NCBI GenBank assembly: GCA_051453625.1
Contig: JBOZIK010000001.1
Location: 294,190,347-294,254,346, forward strand
Direction of reading: 5' to 3'
Length of the DNA stretch: 64,000 nt
From: Welwitschia mirabilis
Taxonomy: Eukaryota > Gnetophyta > Gnetopsida > Welwitschiales
Numbering within the stretch: the first letter of the stretch is position 1; every line of letters starts with the position of its first letter. Under the pieces are notes generated by a model. It searched no databases and was not told the origin of the DNA. It was given only the letters and a program-made list of their open reading frames with translations. Positions 37,059 through 48,798 of this stretch are shown here, in pieces. Position numbers and translations under genes: made by a program.

Positions 37059-40000
37059 ATGGATAAGACTTGGATACTATGTAGTGAGTATGCTTATAGT
37101 ATTAATACATAGGATTATATGTATGTATATATAGATTTTTTATAGGTAATATCAATCTAAATAATATTATCTTTTGAAATCATATACTAAGGCATCTTAT
37201 AAATACAAAGAGGGATTAAATGCCTTTATTGATTATGCTCATGAAAATGTTAATTCCTTTGATTTCATAATTTTCCATCATAAAAATGCCAAAATGGAAG
37301 TGGTAAGATGCCTGCTAAAATAATAAGAGAATGTCTTATTATTCATGACATTTACCAATTAAACATAACATGGGTTGCTCACTGTGAAAGAAGACAGGAA
37401 AATGTTTATCAACATGCTTATTTAAAGGAAGTGGAAATTGATGTGAACTACAAAATTCATATAGTAAATTATGCATTCATAAATGAAGAAAACCAAAATG
37501 ACGTAAATGAAGAACTAGTCAATCAAGACCAAAATGTGCAAAGTAAGAAGAAAGGAATGTCATATTTTTAGAAGATTTTTTTCAAAGCTGAAGATATAAT
37601 ATATGAAGGATTTCCTAAGAAGTATACAAAGCTTTTTTCTACTTCTTAGATTATATAGTGAAGCATGATTATATAGATGCTAGTTTTTTAAAGCTATTAG
37701 ATTTTTTAAATGATATGCATCCAAATGACAATATGCTCTCAAAGAATGTGTATTCTATTAAGAAGGCAATAAACACATTGGGAATGAACCATGACATGAT
37801 ACCTTCATGCCCTAATAATTGTATCTTATATTAGAAGGATCATGCAAACATGTCCAAGCATTATACTTGTGGAGCATTATAATGGAAAAGATAAGTATCA
37901 CACTTATTATCAAAGTGTTAAGATATTTTCATTTTATCCAAAGACTAAAGAGGATTTATAACTAATGTTTATTTCATTTAGAACTTACAGTAATATAAAA
38001 GTTTTATATAAATTATGAACATGATCTTTAGTAACTATTGATCACATCCATAATATAACTATAACATACCAAGGATTTCTAAAAATTTGAAATGGCANNN
38101 NNNNNNNAAATCCTAAAAGTCAGAATGGAAAGATAAGCCATCCTGTTGATTCCTCTACTTGGAGAAAAATTGATAATAAGTGGCCTAATTTTACTAGTAA
38201 TTTAAGAAATATAAGGTTGGATCTTCTAATAGCTTATTTTAATTTGTTTACAAGTATGAATAATAGCTATACTTGTTGATCAGTTTTCATTGTGATATAT
38301 AACTTACCATCATCATTATGCATTAAGAAGGAGTTTTGTTTATTAATATTATTAATGCTATATGCTAAACAACCAAAAAAGGAAATTGATGGATATCTTT
38401 AATCTTTGATATCCCAACTACAATAGTTATGGAAAATTGGTTTAAAAACTTTAAACTCTTATCTATATGAGACATTTAACATGAGAGCTATTTTAATCTA
38501 AACTATTCATGATTTCCTAGAATATGTGTATCTTACGAGTTGTAAGACTAATGGGTATTATGCTTGCCCTATTTGTGGAGAAGACAATGTGCGGGTTATC
38601 TTTCATGTATCAAAAAAGTTGTTTACATGGGACATAAAAAATTCTCCTTAGTGATCATCCATTTAGAAAGTAGAAAAACCAATTTAATGGAAATGTGAAG
38701 GAAGGCTTCCAAGTGTTTAACTGGTACTCAAATTTTGAGTAAGGTGGAAAACATAAGAATAACATACGATAAGAACATAATAAAGAAAAGAAAGTATATA
38801 TCTGCAAAATATGGTTAGTGTGATATTCCAGGATGGATAAGAAAGATGATACTTTATGATCTTCCTTATCAAAAGATGAGATGTAACATTCTTTTTATTA
38901 ATTGCATTCAATGATGTTAGCAACTGGATTTTTCCTAGACTATTTTAATACTTGCATATGTCTCTACAGGATATGCACAACCGTTATAATTTGGACATGA
39001 TGCCATTGAGAAGAATATATGTGAGAACATGCTTTCAATAATTTTGAACATTAAAAACAAGTCAAAAGATAACTTAAAGGCACAGCAAGATTTTCAGACA
39101 TTAAAGCTAAAAAAATCCTTGAGGCCACAAATAAAAGGAAGAAAAAGAACCTAAATACCTCCAGTGAAATATGTTCTCACACAAACTAAGAAGGAAATAT
39201 TTTATTGCACATTGCATGACTTAAAGATTCCTATTAGCTTTAATTCAAATTGAAAACATTGAATATGTATGAAATATTTTGAGCCTAAAGGATTGAATTC
39301 ACATGATTATCATATTCTCATGGAGTATTCATTACCATTATTATTAAGAAATTTTTTACTTAATGCAAAACCCTCATGTATGGCTATTCATCATTTTTAA
39401 TTGTTCTTTAATGCTTTATGCTCAAAGATGGTTGATTTAAATGTTTTAGATTCGGTGCAACAAAAACTTGTACATACATTATACATATTTGAGTAATACT
39501 TTCGACTTTTTTTTTTTTTTTAAATCATGATACATGTATCAATTCATCTAGTGGAAGAGTTACAATGTTGTGGACTTATCAAATATAAATGAATGTATGC
39601 ATTTGAGAGGTAAACTAGGTGTTAAGTAGAAAATGTTGAATTTGTAATATTATATTAGTTGATAATTAAGTATTAAATTTTGCATACTAGATAACTTAAA
39701 ATTATGAAGGATTTGAAGGCATATGTAAAAAATAATGATAGATCTAAAGGGTGCATAGAAAAATGGTACATTCTTGATAAGGCTATCTTATTATGTATGG
39801 AGTATGTTCCTACTTTTCTAGAACTTTATAATAGAAAATAATTTTCAAAATGTCCATACTCTTTAGAGGATGATGTTGAGTTGGATGTTGATAAGAAGTC
39901 ATTAAAGGAAGGAAAACCATACTGGCTAAATAATATAGAGTTTAATTAGTGTTACAAGTGGGTCTTATTCTTATATGATGAAATAGAAAAATGTATTACA

Positions 40001-40226
40001 TAAGTATTTTTAAATAATTATTTTATTTAAAATAATAATGACTAAATTTTTTTCATAAATCATTTTCATGCTTTTATACAGAAAATATAATGATGGGTTT
40101 ACATAAGAAACAAGTATAGTGATAAGAAAGAGGGGAAAAAAAGACCATTGGATTTGTTCATTTCATTTCCTAGTTGCAAAAGAATGTAAGATACATCATA
40201 TATATAACATAATGTTTTATTATATT
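37059..40226 (+). pseudogene. CACTA transposase TNP2, 5' part (interrupted by copia element)
   Basis: Plus strand. It starts with MDKTWI at 37059, and after a short non-matching stretch continues YKEGLNAFIDYAHEN (37200-37245) and ITWVAHCE (37365-37390), the TNP2 N-terminal domain. The DDE region follows: LLDFLNDMHP, INTLGMNHDMIPSCPNNC (37770-37815), GKISHPVDSSTWRKIDNKWP (38125-38190), NLPSSLCIKKEF (38310-38340), TFNMRAILI, then YACPICGED (38560-38585). The DUF4218-like part (LHDLKIPISFN, SHDYHILMEY, HVSIHLVEEL, YVKNNDRSKGCIEKW) runs from about 39165 to 39990. The SDGFNPF Asp is lost (AYFNLF) and many stops are present. A 10-N gap lies at 38098-38107. The gene is cut at 40227 by the copia insertion and resumes at 50094. 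Confidence 0.88.
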
Positions 40227-40231
40227 AAATA

Positions 40232-41461
40232 TGTTGAGAACCCATTGTCATTGATTAAATTAATGAGTTTTCATAGTGAGTCAATTATGTAGAGATTTTC
40301 CAGCACCGAGTGGCTGACTCCTATTAAACTGCTTTAGAATTAGGCGACCACACATAGAACATCGAGCGACCAAACTGATGCAAATAAAGAAAATAACTAG
40401 TTGTAGAAAAGGTGACCTAGTGCATTATACTGGGTGACTGAGCTGTTACATCAAGGAGAAGACCGGTTCAAAAACAGATGATTGAAAACTCTTATTCAGG
40501 TAACCCAATTTGAGCCTTTGTATAAGAACTGGGGCAAACACGGGCGACCGCATTGTAATCTACAAAATTTAGTTTGATGACAGAATGGACGACCGACTAA
40601 TTTCAGATAAGTGATTGCACGATAATCAATGAAGCCTGATTCTACTGAATGCAAGGGTAACTGAAGGACGTAATTATGGATGACCATATTTTGCCCAAAA
40701 TCTACCCTCAAAAGTTCAACCGAGTAATAAATATCAGTGCAATCGAGTAAAGGTCGATCACATATAAACATAAGGGTGATCGAAGATGCATCTATTTTGT
40801 ACTGAGAAATCCATAACAAAGAAGGGCAATCGAAGATTAGGAATAAGGATGACCGAAGATTTGGGCAACTGAGTACTAAATTAAGATTAACCATATGAAG
40901 TAAAAATGTAACTGTTACATTTTCAAGGTTCATTAAAAAGGGTGCAATAGTTCATCAAAAGCGCAATGGTTCGCTTTATTCTCATCAAACAGTTACCTTG
41001 TGCATCTTTAGTACTTAAGCTTTCTTTCAATAAAAAGGAGGATAACCTTTGCCTGTAAGATTAGAGATTGAAAAAGAAGAACTATCATACTCTTTTAGCA
41101 TTGTATCTACACTAGTTTTAAGTTCAGATTTCTAATTGAATCTATTATTGCACCTATATAGAACAAGAGATTATTGTACCTCTGAGAGAAAATCTATGCA
41201 TCTGTGCATTCTTCTTTCTTTCATTCATCTCTGATTGAGGATCAGCCATAAAATCCTTTGAAGTTATGAAAGCTTATTTAGTAATCCTAAAAACCATTAT
41301 TAAAAGCTAATATGTACCAGCCAAAGATAAGGAGTCTAAGGGGCTGAAGGGTGGTGTCTATCCACCATTAAATATCTTGCTTTTGTTTGCAGGTTGTGAA
41401 GAACAAGGAAATTGATTTTTAAAGACATATTCATCCCCCCAGAATCGATCCTCTACTTTTA
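40232..41461 (+). repeat. 5' LTR of the Sirevirus-like element
   Basis: It is 1230 bp, starts TGTTGAGAACC and ends CTCTACTTTTA (the usual final CA has become TA). It contains many short words of the type GGCGACC, GGTGACC and GACCGA spaced some tens of bases apart in the first two thirds. Promoter signals are not obvious. Confidence 0.95.
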
Positions 41462-41463
41462 AT

Positions 41464-41475
41464 TAGTATCAGAGC
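41464..41475 (+). promoter_or_regulatory. Primer binding site, initiator tRNA-Met
   Basis: TAGTATCAGAGC, two bases inside the LTR, differs in one base from the canonical TGGTATCAGAGC of plant copia elements. Confidence 0.9.
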
Positions 41476-41526
41476 AAGGTTGAGTAATAGATCCTAACAG
41501 ATCTCTACTCCACTCATCCCTAGAAA

Positions 41527-42920
41527 ATGAGTCAACTCACTGAAGGAAATTCTATCATAAGACCTCCCTTCTTCGATGGAATAAATTATGATTATTGGAA
41601 AGCAAAGATGAGGGTCTTTGTTTAATCCATTGACCTTGAAATATGGGAGTCTATTACTAATGGGTATTGTCCGCCTACTATGCAGGATCTGGTAACTAAG
41701 TTAACTACTACAAAGAGTAAGGAAAAATGGACATCAGATAAAAAATTAGCCATAACTTGCAACTTTAAAGAACTAAATGCTATCTTCTATGTTATAGTTG
41801 TAAATTGCACCACTGCTAAAGAATCTTGAGATATATTGGAAACTACTCATAAAAGAACTAACTTAGTAAAGCAGGTTAAGCTTCAGATGCTAATCACTCA
41901 GTTTCAAAATCTAAAGATGGAAGATGATAAAGGTATAAATGAATTCTTTGCAAAACTAATAGATATTGTAAATTCTATGCATGGATTAGGTGAAACTATT
42001 GAAGAATCAAGAGTAGTTCGCAAAGCCTTGAGATCTCTGCCCAAAAGGTTCAAATCAAAAGTGGTTACCATTAAAGAAAGCAAGGACCTTAATGTTATGT
42101 AATTGGACAAACTTCAAGGGAACCTTCACATCTTTGAGCTTAAATTTAGGGAAAAAAGAAGAAGAAGAAGAAAAGTGTGGCATTAACTGTCATTCATGAA
42201 ATTTTTGAGATCAAGAAAGGATCTGACTAAGAACCAGAAAGTGATAATGAAGTGGCTCTTCTAGCCAAGAGATTCAGATGCTTCATACAGAGACGACAAG
42301 ATGGAGGTCAGTCTAAAGACCATAAAGAAGGAAAGAAGAAGGACATCACGAGATTCAGTGTTATTCATGCAAAGGTTTTGGTCACACATTAACTATCTAT
42401 CTAAACAACAGAAAATATGATAAATGATAAGGAAAGAAAGTCGTGTCAGTAACATGGGATGATGAAGAGAGTGAAAGTGAATAGAACTCAGATTTAGAAT
42501 GTAGTGGAATCTCTCTCATGGCCATCATCAATGAAAAGGTATGCTCCTCTCCTCTTATTGATTCAATTATTAGTGATGATATGCTAAATGATATAAAAAT
42601 GGAATTATATTTGGAATGTCAAAATCTGGCTCAGAAAGTAAACATTCTGAAAAAAAGAAAATAAAAACCTTCTAGATAAGCTTGAGATTAGAGAAAAGAA
42701 AATCAAAGATCTGAAGAGTAACCTTGCCTTAACCTCCTATCATATTAAAGAAAAAGTCCCTAGTAAATCATACCCTAGCCTATTTAATTCTTATCATTTT
42801 TTATACTTCAGATCTTTGTCTAAGATAAACTCTAGAAATCCTATAGCAAATATTATCTGTCATTATTGTAACAAAAAGAATCATTCTAAGATTGATTGTA
42901 TTTTCACAAAAGTTGATTTC
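41527..42920 (+). pseudogene. Sirevirus-like gag
   Basis: Gag forms the particle shell and binds RNA. ATG at 41527 gives MSQLTEGNSIIRPPFFDG followed by YDYWKAKMRVFV and a stop (TAA). The capsid part continues with KQVKLQMLITQFQNLKMEDD (about 41865-41935), ESRVVRKALRSLPKRF and VVTIKESKDLN, open from 41836 to 42102. Two CCHC knuckles follow: CYSCKGFGHTLTIY (42359-42400, last Cys lost) and CHYCNKKNHSKIDC (42858-42899, intact). Several stops and shifts occur between. The RPPFFDG...YWK entry and paired knuckles are typical of Sirevirus gag. Confidence 0.9.
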
Positions 42921-42973
42921 TTCACTCCATGTTAGGTTCTAAGTTTATTTTTTCTAAAAAATAAAATTAACAT

Positions 42974-43558
42974 ATGAGCAAACATAAATGCCTGAAGTGG
43001 ATCCTAAAATCTTCAAATAAAAGCTTATTAATCCAAACTAATCATTTGTGCTGGTATCTAGATAGTGATTGCTCTAGACATATGACAAGTGACAATTCTA
43101 ACTTCATCAACTTCAAAGAATACAATGGAGGTGAAGTGACTTTTGGGGATAATGGAAGAGCTCATATTGAAGGCATTGGAAGCATTGGTGGAGGTAACTT
43201 ACCTAATATTCACAATGTATTATTTGTCAATGAGCATAACTTGTTAAGCATTAGTCAGATTTGTAATAAAGGGCATAAAGTATTTTTTGACGAAAATAAA
43301 TGTATTATGAAACACTGTAAAACAGATCAACTATTACTTATAGCAAATAGACACAAAAATGTGTATTATGTAAATCAATATAATGATTCTACTTATCTAT
43401 CTTCTCTTACTCATGAAAATATCATATGGCATCAGCGTTTAGATCATATTAGTTTTGATTCATTAAAAAAATTATGTGATGATAAGATAGTTAGGGGTCT
43501 TCCTAAAATTTCTTTCTCTCACAAAGAGCTATGTGATGCTTGTCAAAATGGAAAATAA
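42974..43558 (+). pseudogene. copia protease and GAG-pre-integrase domain
   Basis: Open for 194 codons. WYLDSDCSRHMTSD (about residues 27-40, Asp codon at 43061) is the retropepsin active site, normally DSGCS; the Gly is replaced by Asp, which should inactivate it. The family block NVLFVNEHNLLSISQ follows. Then comes the integrase zinc domain: IWHQRLDHISF and CDACQNGK (H-x4-H and C-x2-C present). Downstream integrase follows after a stop at 43556-43558, so the domains are separated only by that nonsense codon. Confidence 0.9.
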
Positions 43559-44489
43559 ACCAGAACATCTTATAAAAAGATTAGTCATATCACAACTAGT
43601 AAATCTTTAGATTTAATTTATATGGATTTAGTTATGCCTATTCAAACTGCTATTCTATCCAGGAAAAGATATTTTCTAGTTATGGTTGATAATTTTTCTA
43701 GATTTTTGTGGGTAGCTTTTCTTTATGCAAAATCTGATGCTTATGAAAATTTTGTTAAAATTTGCAAGAAGATCCAAACAGAAAAAGGGCATGTAATAAA
43801 AAGAATATGAAATGATCATGGTAAAGAGTTTGAGAATAAAAGATTTGAACTTTATTACAACTCAAATGGAATTGGCCATGAGTTCTCAGCCCCTAAAACC
43901 TCTTAACAAAATGAAATAGCTGAAAGGAAAAACGAACTCTGCAAGATATGGCAAGAGTAATGCTAAATGATAAGAATATTCAAAAATGGTTTAGGGTTGA
44001 AGCAGTGAACATGGCTTGTCATTTATCAAATAGACTTTATTTGAGGCCTGGAACTTCTAAAACTCCTTATGAACTTTAAAAAGGAAAGAAGCCAAATATA
44101 TCTTACTTTAAAACTTTTAGAAGTAAATGTTTCATTTTGAGAGATAGAGATGAATTAGAGAAATTTGATGCTAAGTTGGATGAAGGAATCTTTTTAGGGT
44201 ACTCTTAATTTAGTAGATCTTACAAAGTGTTTAACAAATAAACTCTTCATATAGAAGAATCAATTAATATAAAAATTCATGATGTTTCAGATTCCTCAAA
44301 ATCCATTAATATTAATGAAGATCTAATTCCTTCCTCTTCCATCAATCAAACTGAAAAAATCACAAAAGATAAGGCAATACCAAAAATTAAGGAACTCAAG
44401 GATCATCCTCGAGAATCTATAATTGAAAATGTTCAATAAGGTATTATTACCAAAATTTTTTTAAAAAACTTTAGTGTTCATGTTTATCT
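43559..44489 (+). pseudogene. copia integrase core, first copy
   Basis: Sense motifs: YMDLVMPIQTAIL (first Asp) near 43620, VMVDNFSRFLWVAFLY, NDHGKEFEN (second Asp) near 43815, and NEIAERK (Glu) near 43910. The DDE residues are kept, but several stops and frame changes follow, with the RPGTSKTPYELxKGKKP region near 44045-44100. The last 751 bases (43739-44489) are repeated after the gap at 44490-44589. The integrase should insert the cDNA; here it is broken. Confidence 0.88.
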
Positions 44490-44589
44490 NNNNNNNNNNN
44501 NNNNNNNNNNNNNNNNNNNNNNNNNNNNNNNNNNNNNNNNNNNNNNNNNNNNNNNNNNNNNNNNNNNNNNNNNNNNNNNNNNNNNNNNN
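44490..44589. other. Assembly gap (exactly 100 N, probably of unknown size)
   Basis: It lies between two diverged copies of the same 751-bp integrase segment. See the finding on the duplication. Confidence 0.95.
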
Positions 44590-45340
44590 GCTTATGAAAA
44601 TTTTGTTAAAATTTGTAAGAAGCTTCAAACTAAAAAGGGATATGTAATAAAGAAAATCTGAAGTGATCATGGTAGAGAGTTTGAGAATAAAATATTTAAA
44701 ATTTATTACAACTCAAATGGAATTGGCCATAAGTTCTCAGCTTCTAAAACCCCTTAATAAAATGGAATAGCTGAAAGAAAAAATTGAACTCTGCTAGATA
44801 TGATAAGAGTTATGCTAAATGACAAGAATATTCCAAAATGATTTTGAGCTGAAGCAGTGAACATGACCTATCATATCTCAAACAGAGTGTATTTAAGGCC
44901 CAAAACTTCTAAAACTCCTTATGAGCTCTGGAAAGGAAAGAAGCGAAGTATATCATACTTTAAAACCTTTAAAAGCAAGTTCTTCATTCTGAGAGATAGA
45001 GAAGAATTAGCAAAATTTAATTCTAAGTTAGCTAAAGGAATCTTTTTATGGCACTCTCAATCTATTGGAGCCTACAGAGTATTTAAGAAATGAACTCTAC
45101 ATATGGAAGAATCTATTAATGTAAAAATTCATGATGTTTCAGATTCCTTGAAATCCATTGACCTTGATGAAAATCTAATTCCTTCCTGTTCTATTAATTA
45201 AAATGAAAAAATCTTAAAAGATAAGGCAACCCCAGAAATTAAAAAACTCAAGGATCATCCTCCATAATCTATTATTGGAAATGTTCAGTAAGGCATTATT
45301 ATCAAAAATTATCTTAAAAACTTTAATGTTGATGTTTTCT
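44590..45340 (+). repeat. Second copy of a 751-bp integrase segment
   Basis: From GCTTATGAAAATTTTG to GATGTTTTCT it matches 43739-44489 along its entire length, with scattered base differences (for example GACATGG versus TACATGACC-type changes). It encodes again the DHGREFEN part, SKTPYELWKGKK (44909-44945) and the EESINVKIHDVSDS linker. Copy 2 joins smoothly to RT on its right. Confidence 0.95.
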
Positions 45341-46300
45341 TATTGCCTCCAGTAGAACCTAAATCTTTTGAAAAGGTCAAATCTAATCCTAATTAGATTA
45401 ATTTTATGTAAGAAGAACTTAAACAATTCACTCAAAATTAGGTCTGGTCACTTGTTTTAAAACTAACTGGAAAGAATATCATAGGCATAAAGTGGATTTT
45501 CAAAAATAAAGTAAATGAGAAAAATGAGATTATAAAGAAAAAAACTAGATTAGTGGCTCAAGGGTACTCTTAAATAAAAGGAGTAGATTATGGAGACACT
45601 TTTGCACCAGTTGCTTGATGAGAATCAATCAGGATATTTTTAGCTTTTGCTTGCTACAAGAAATTGAAGTCTTTCAAATGGATATAAAAAGTGCATTTCT
45701 TAATGGACATATTGAAGAAGAAGTGTATGTAAAGCAACCTCAAGGCGTCTCTGATCCTCATAAACCTAAGTATGTGTATAAACTTAATAAGGCCTTGTAT
45801 GGGTTAAAACAAGCTCCTAGAGCTTGGTATGAAAAGCTTTCTTTTTTTTTTACTTTAACATGATTTTTATAGAGGCTCAATTACTAGAACATTTTTTAGA
45901 AAATTTTTGAATGATATCTTAATTTTGGTTTAAATCTATGTAAATCATATTATTTTTAGATCAACAAATGAAAATTTGTCAAATGCCTTTGCAAAACGAA
46001 TGAGTTCAGAATTTGAAATGAGCATGGTGGAACTAGTAAATATGTTTTTGGGTTTACAAGTTCAACAACATGAACATGGTATTTGTATAAATCAAAAAAA
46101 GTACTCCTTAAATTTAATTAAAAAATTCAAACCAAAAAATGCAAAATGTATGGACTATCCGATGGCCACAAATGTTAAACTTTCTTTAGATGAAAATGGC
46201 AAGGATGTGGATCAAAAGGTATATCGTAGTATTATTAAAAGTCTATTATATCTAATAGCTAGTCACCCCAATATAGCTTTTAGTATTGGTTTATGTGCTA
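45341..46300 (+). pseudogene. copia reverse transcriptase
   Basis: Sense: IGIKWIFKNKVNEK (45480-45520), [20 protein letters not shown] (45586-45617), then a shift and [20 protein letters not shown] (45667-45725, catalytic Asp in QMD) and [20 protein letters not shown] (45770-45830). The YVDD box reads YVNH (near 45940-45950), so the polymerase is dead. From 45976, FEMSMVELVNMFLGLQVQQ and LIKKFKPKNAKCMDYPMATN follow, open for 141 codons. At least three frame changes are needed to read through the domain. Confidence 0.92.
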
Positions 46301-46843
46301 AGTATCAAAAAAAAACCAAAGGAATCACATCTTACTGCTATAAAAAGAATATTTCGCTATATAAAAGGTATGCTAGACTTTGGCTTATGGATTTCAAATG
46401 ATACTTCTTTAAGCTTAATAGGTTATAGTGATGTGGATTGGGCCAGATGCAAAGATGATCACAAGAGCATGGGCGGTGAATGCTTCTTTTTTAGAAATTT
46501 TCTTGCTGCCTAGTATAGCAATAAACAATGCTCCATATCTCTTTTTACAGCTGAAGCTAAGTATATAACCACTAGAACATGTTGCACTTAGACCTTGTGG
46601 ATGAAAGAAACCTTGAAGGATTATGGCCTGAACATCATAAAAGTATCAATCCTATATGACAACTCAAGTGCCATTCAAATCACTCACAACCTAGTACAAC
46701 ACACTTATACAAAGCACATCAATATCAAGTATCATTTTATTCAAGAATTAGGAGAGAAGAAAATCATTTCTTTAGAATATGTGTGTACTAAAGATCAACT
46801 AGCCAATATCTTTATGAAACCCTTATTGTTGGATTGTTTTTGA
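46286..46843 (+). pseudogene. copia RNase H, end of pol
   Basis: Two open pieces (46286-46513 and 46595-46843). Motifs: AIKRIFRYIKGMLDFGLW, LIGYSDVDWARCKDD (catalytic Asp), TAEAKYI, LWMKETLKDYG, ILYDNSSAIQIT, TKHINIKYHFIQE and DQLANIFMKPL. This is the complete copia RNase H series, ended by a stop at 46841-46843. Single nonsense codons separate the pieces. Confidence 0.92.
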
Positions 46844-47477
46844 ATGCTTTGTTATTTTCTGGGTATCAAGTCTGAAAAGGACTTACCAAACCTAGTCTCA
46901 TCTGAATAATAAAGTTCAGTTGAGGGGTTCAAACTTTTAATTATCATATAAGGTTGAATCCTAGTTGACCTTCTTTTTCAAGTAGGGTGACCACTTGTCT
47001 TTCAGTTTTTCTTACTATTAAACTTTTCTTTTCACTGGATCAACTAACCATATAGTTGGATCGACTGGTTTAGTCCTAGTATTTTCTGTACTATGTTGTA
47101 GCCACTAGGTTGACCAAATAATTTCCTCCAGTTAATCTCTTTAAGTTTCATTTCTAGTTCCATCACGTTGAACTCACCTTAATTCTAGGTCAAACAAGTT
47201 TGATTCGGGTTTGACTATTAGATTCTCATCTCGCAGGGTCGACCGCATACATCCTTGGGTCAACTGCCATCTTAATATTTTAGTTTTTAACATTTTACAT
47301 GGGTCAACTGACCTTACGATCGGTTACCCGCAATTAAGGTAGTGCACTGCAGATTTTTAAATCTGCCCATCCTTTTTCTTTTTCCTCATTGTCTTTTCTT
47401 CCTCTGTTATTTTTTGAGATTCTAGGGGACCCATCTTTAACTTTTTCCTTGCTTTTTCTCTCAAATCTGAGCTTAAA
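46844..47477 (+). other. Spacer between pol and the extra ORF of the Sirevirus-like element
   Basis: Noncoding. It carries repeated short words (GGATCAACT, GGATCGACT, GGTCGACC, GGGTCAACT) several times within 300 bases (about 46980-47330), resembling the GACC words in the LTRs. Confidence 0.7.
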
Positions 47478-48470
47478 ATGGCATCTCAGTAGCCAAGAAA
47501 GGGATACAGAAAGAGAAGAAAGGAGACAGTTGTCAAACCTCCTAGTTATGTGTTCTCCAGGATGAGCATTGAGCAACTGAGACACTTTGAAAAGCATTTT
47601 GAAATCAGCCCCATAGCCTTAGAAAAAACCTGTGAGCTTATACAATTTTTGAGCTTGAGGGAGGTCCAGACTTTGCTAGAAAAGATCAATTGAGGATATT
47701 TCCTTCATTTCTCTAGAACTTGATACTCACTAGTAACTAGGTTATTTTATTCAAATTTTAGATTTAATGCCTCTCAATCTGCGTTTATTACTTCAGTCTT
47801 TGGCCAAGAAATATGCATTACTTTAGATCTCATAGCTTCCCTCACTAGGCTTCCCATAGAAAACTGGGGTGAATACTAGCCTATGGCTAAATATTTTAAA
47901 GAAAAAGATGTGGCCACTTACCATGTTTGTGGTACACATATCACTTGGAAGAAGACACTCAAAGCTTCTCAGCTTCTTCCAATATTTCATCTATTATATC
48001 TCATTAACTTTTTGGCAGTTATTGGGCATAGAGATAAGCTCTCCAACTATCGAGTCTTTCTTCTTTATGCACTAGATAGGAGAAGAGACATTAATACTCC
48101 TAGGATCATGCTAAAGCACATGGCCAACTAGCTTTAGCCTCACAAAAGGCGTGCCCTGCCATATCCCTTCCTTATCACATGGATTTGTTGTTATTTCAAC
48201 ATTCCTCATCTAGCTAAGCAGGATATTTAGAAGTCCATAGGGCTCATTGATCGTGCTACCTTGTCCAGGATGCACATTTTTTAAGAACTAGCTGCTCCTT
48301 TAAGGCCTAAGATGAAGGCCTCTGAGACCCTAGAGATCCTTCATCTGTTGCACCGTATCGACTCACGGACTCGTCACATCAAGGAAGCACTCATTATTAG
48401 TGAAAATCTAGTTGCTGATACCTCTTAAAGTGAGGGTGCTCAGTCTTCTAAGTTCACTGAATCTAATTAA
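47478..48470 (+). pseudogene. Sirevirus extra ORF (envelope-like / putative plant transposon protein)
   Basis: From ATG at 47478 a single frame of about 331 codons runs without frameshift to TAA at 48468-48470. It is interrupted only by nonsense codons (TAG, TGA, TAA) of the kind made from CAG, CAA or CGA by C-to-T decay. The N terminus is basic (PRKGYRKRRKE). The middle reads TRLFYSNFRFNASQSAF, CITLDLIASLTRLPIENWG, LLPIFHLLYLINFL and INTPRIMLKHMAN, then LPYPFLITWICCYFNIPHL. This pattern matches the domain often labelled putative plant transposon protein or envelope-like, found downstream of pol in Sireviruses. I see no clear signal peptide. Its function is unknown. Confidence 0.75.
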
Positions 48471-48533
48471 AGTCTGTGCATCTTTTTCTTGGTTTTCTAG
48501 TTTTTCTTTATCCTCCCTTTCCTTGATTTTGTT

Positions 48534-48548
48534 AAAAAGGGGGAGAAT
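48534..48548 (+). promoter_or_regulatory. Distal polypurine tract
   Basis: AAAAAGGGGGAGAAT, 250 bases before the 3' LTR. Sireviruses are known for multiple polypurine tracts; this would be the extra one. Confidence 0.6.
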
Positions 48549-48785
48549 AATTTATACTCATATTGTCACTGTTTGTCACTTTTTTATGCTATATAATAAA
48601 AATGCACTTTTCATGATGTAATGCAAACTTTTTTGAGTAATAAAAAGAAGTCTTTTTATAAAAATCTCTTTAATCTTTACTAGATTTCTTTCATGCAAAA
48701 CTTGTATAAATTTAATCGATTTCAAAGTTAAATGAGTTATGGGGAAACTCCATATGATAAATTATTATTTTTTCTCAATCAATGA

Positions 48786-48798
48786 CAAAGGGTGAGTT
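48786..48798 (+). promoter_or_regulatory. Polypurine tract next to the 3' LTR
   Basis: CAAAGGGTGAGTT directly precedes the LTR start TGTTGAAAATCC. Confidence 0.75.

Noticed and set aside
40496-40933. 145-codon minus-strand frame in the 5' LTR
   Set aside because: Antisense to an LTR, without a counterpart of equal length in the 3' LTR and without a recognisable domain.
47334-47597. 87-codon minus-strand frame
   Set aside because: Antisense to the extra ORF of the Sirevirus-like element; the sense frame explains the sequence.
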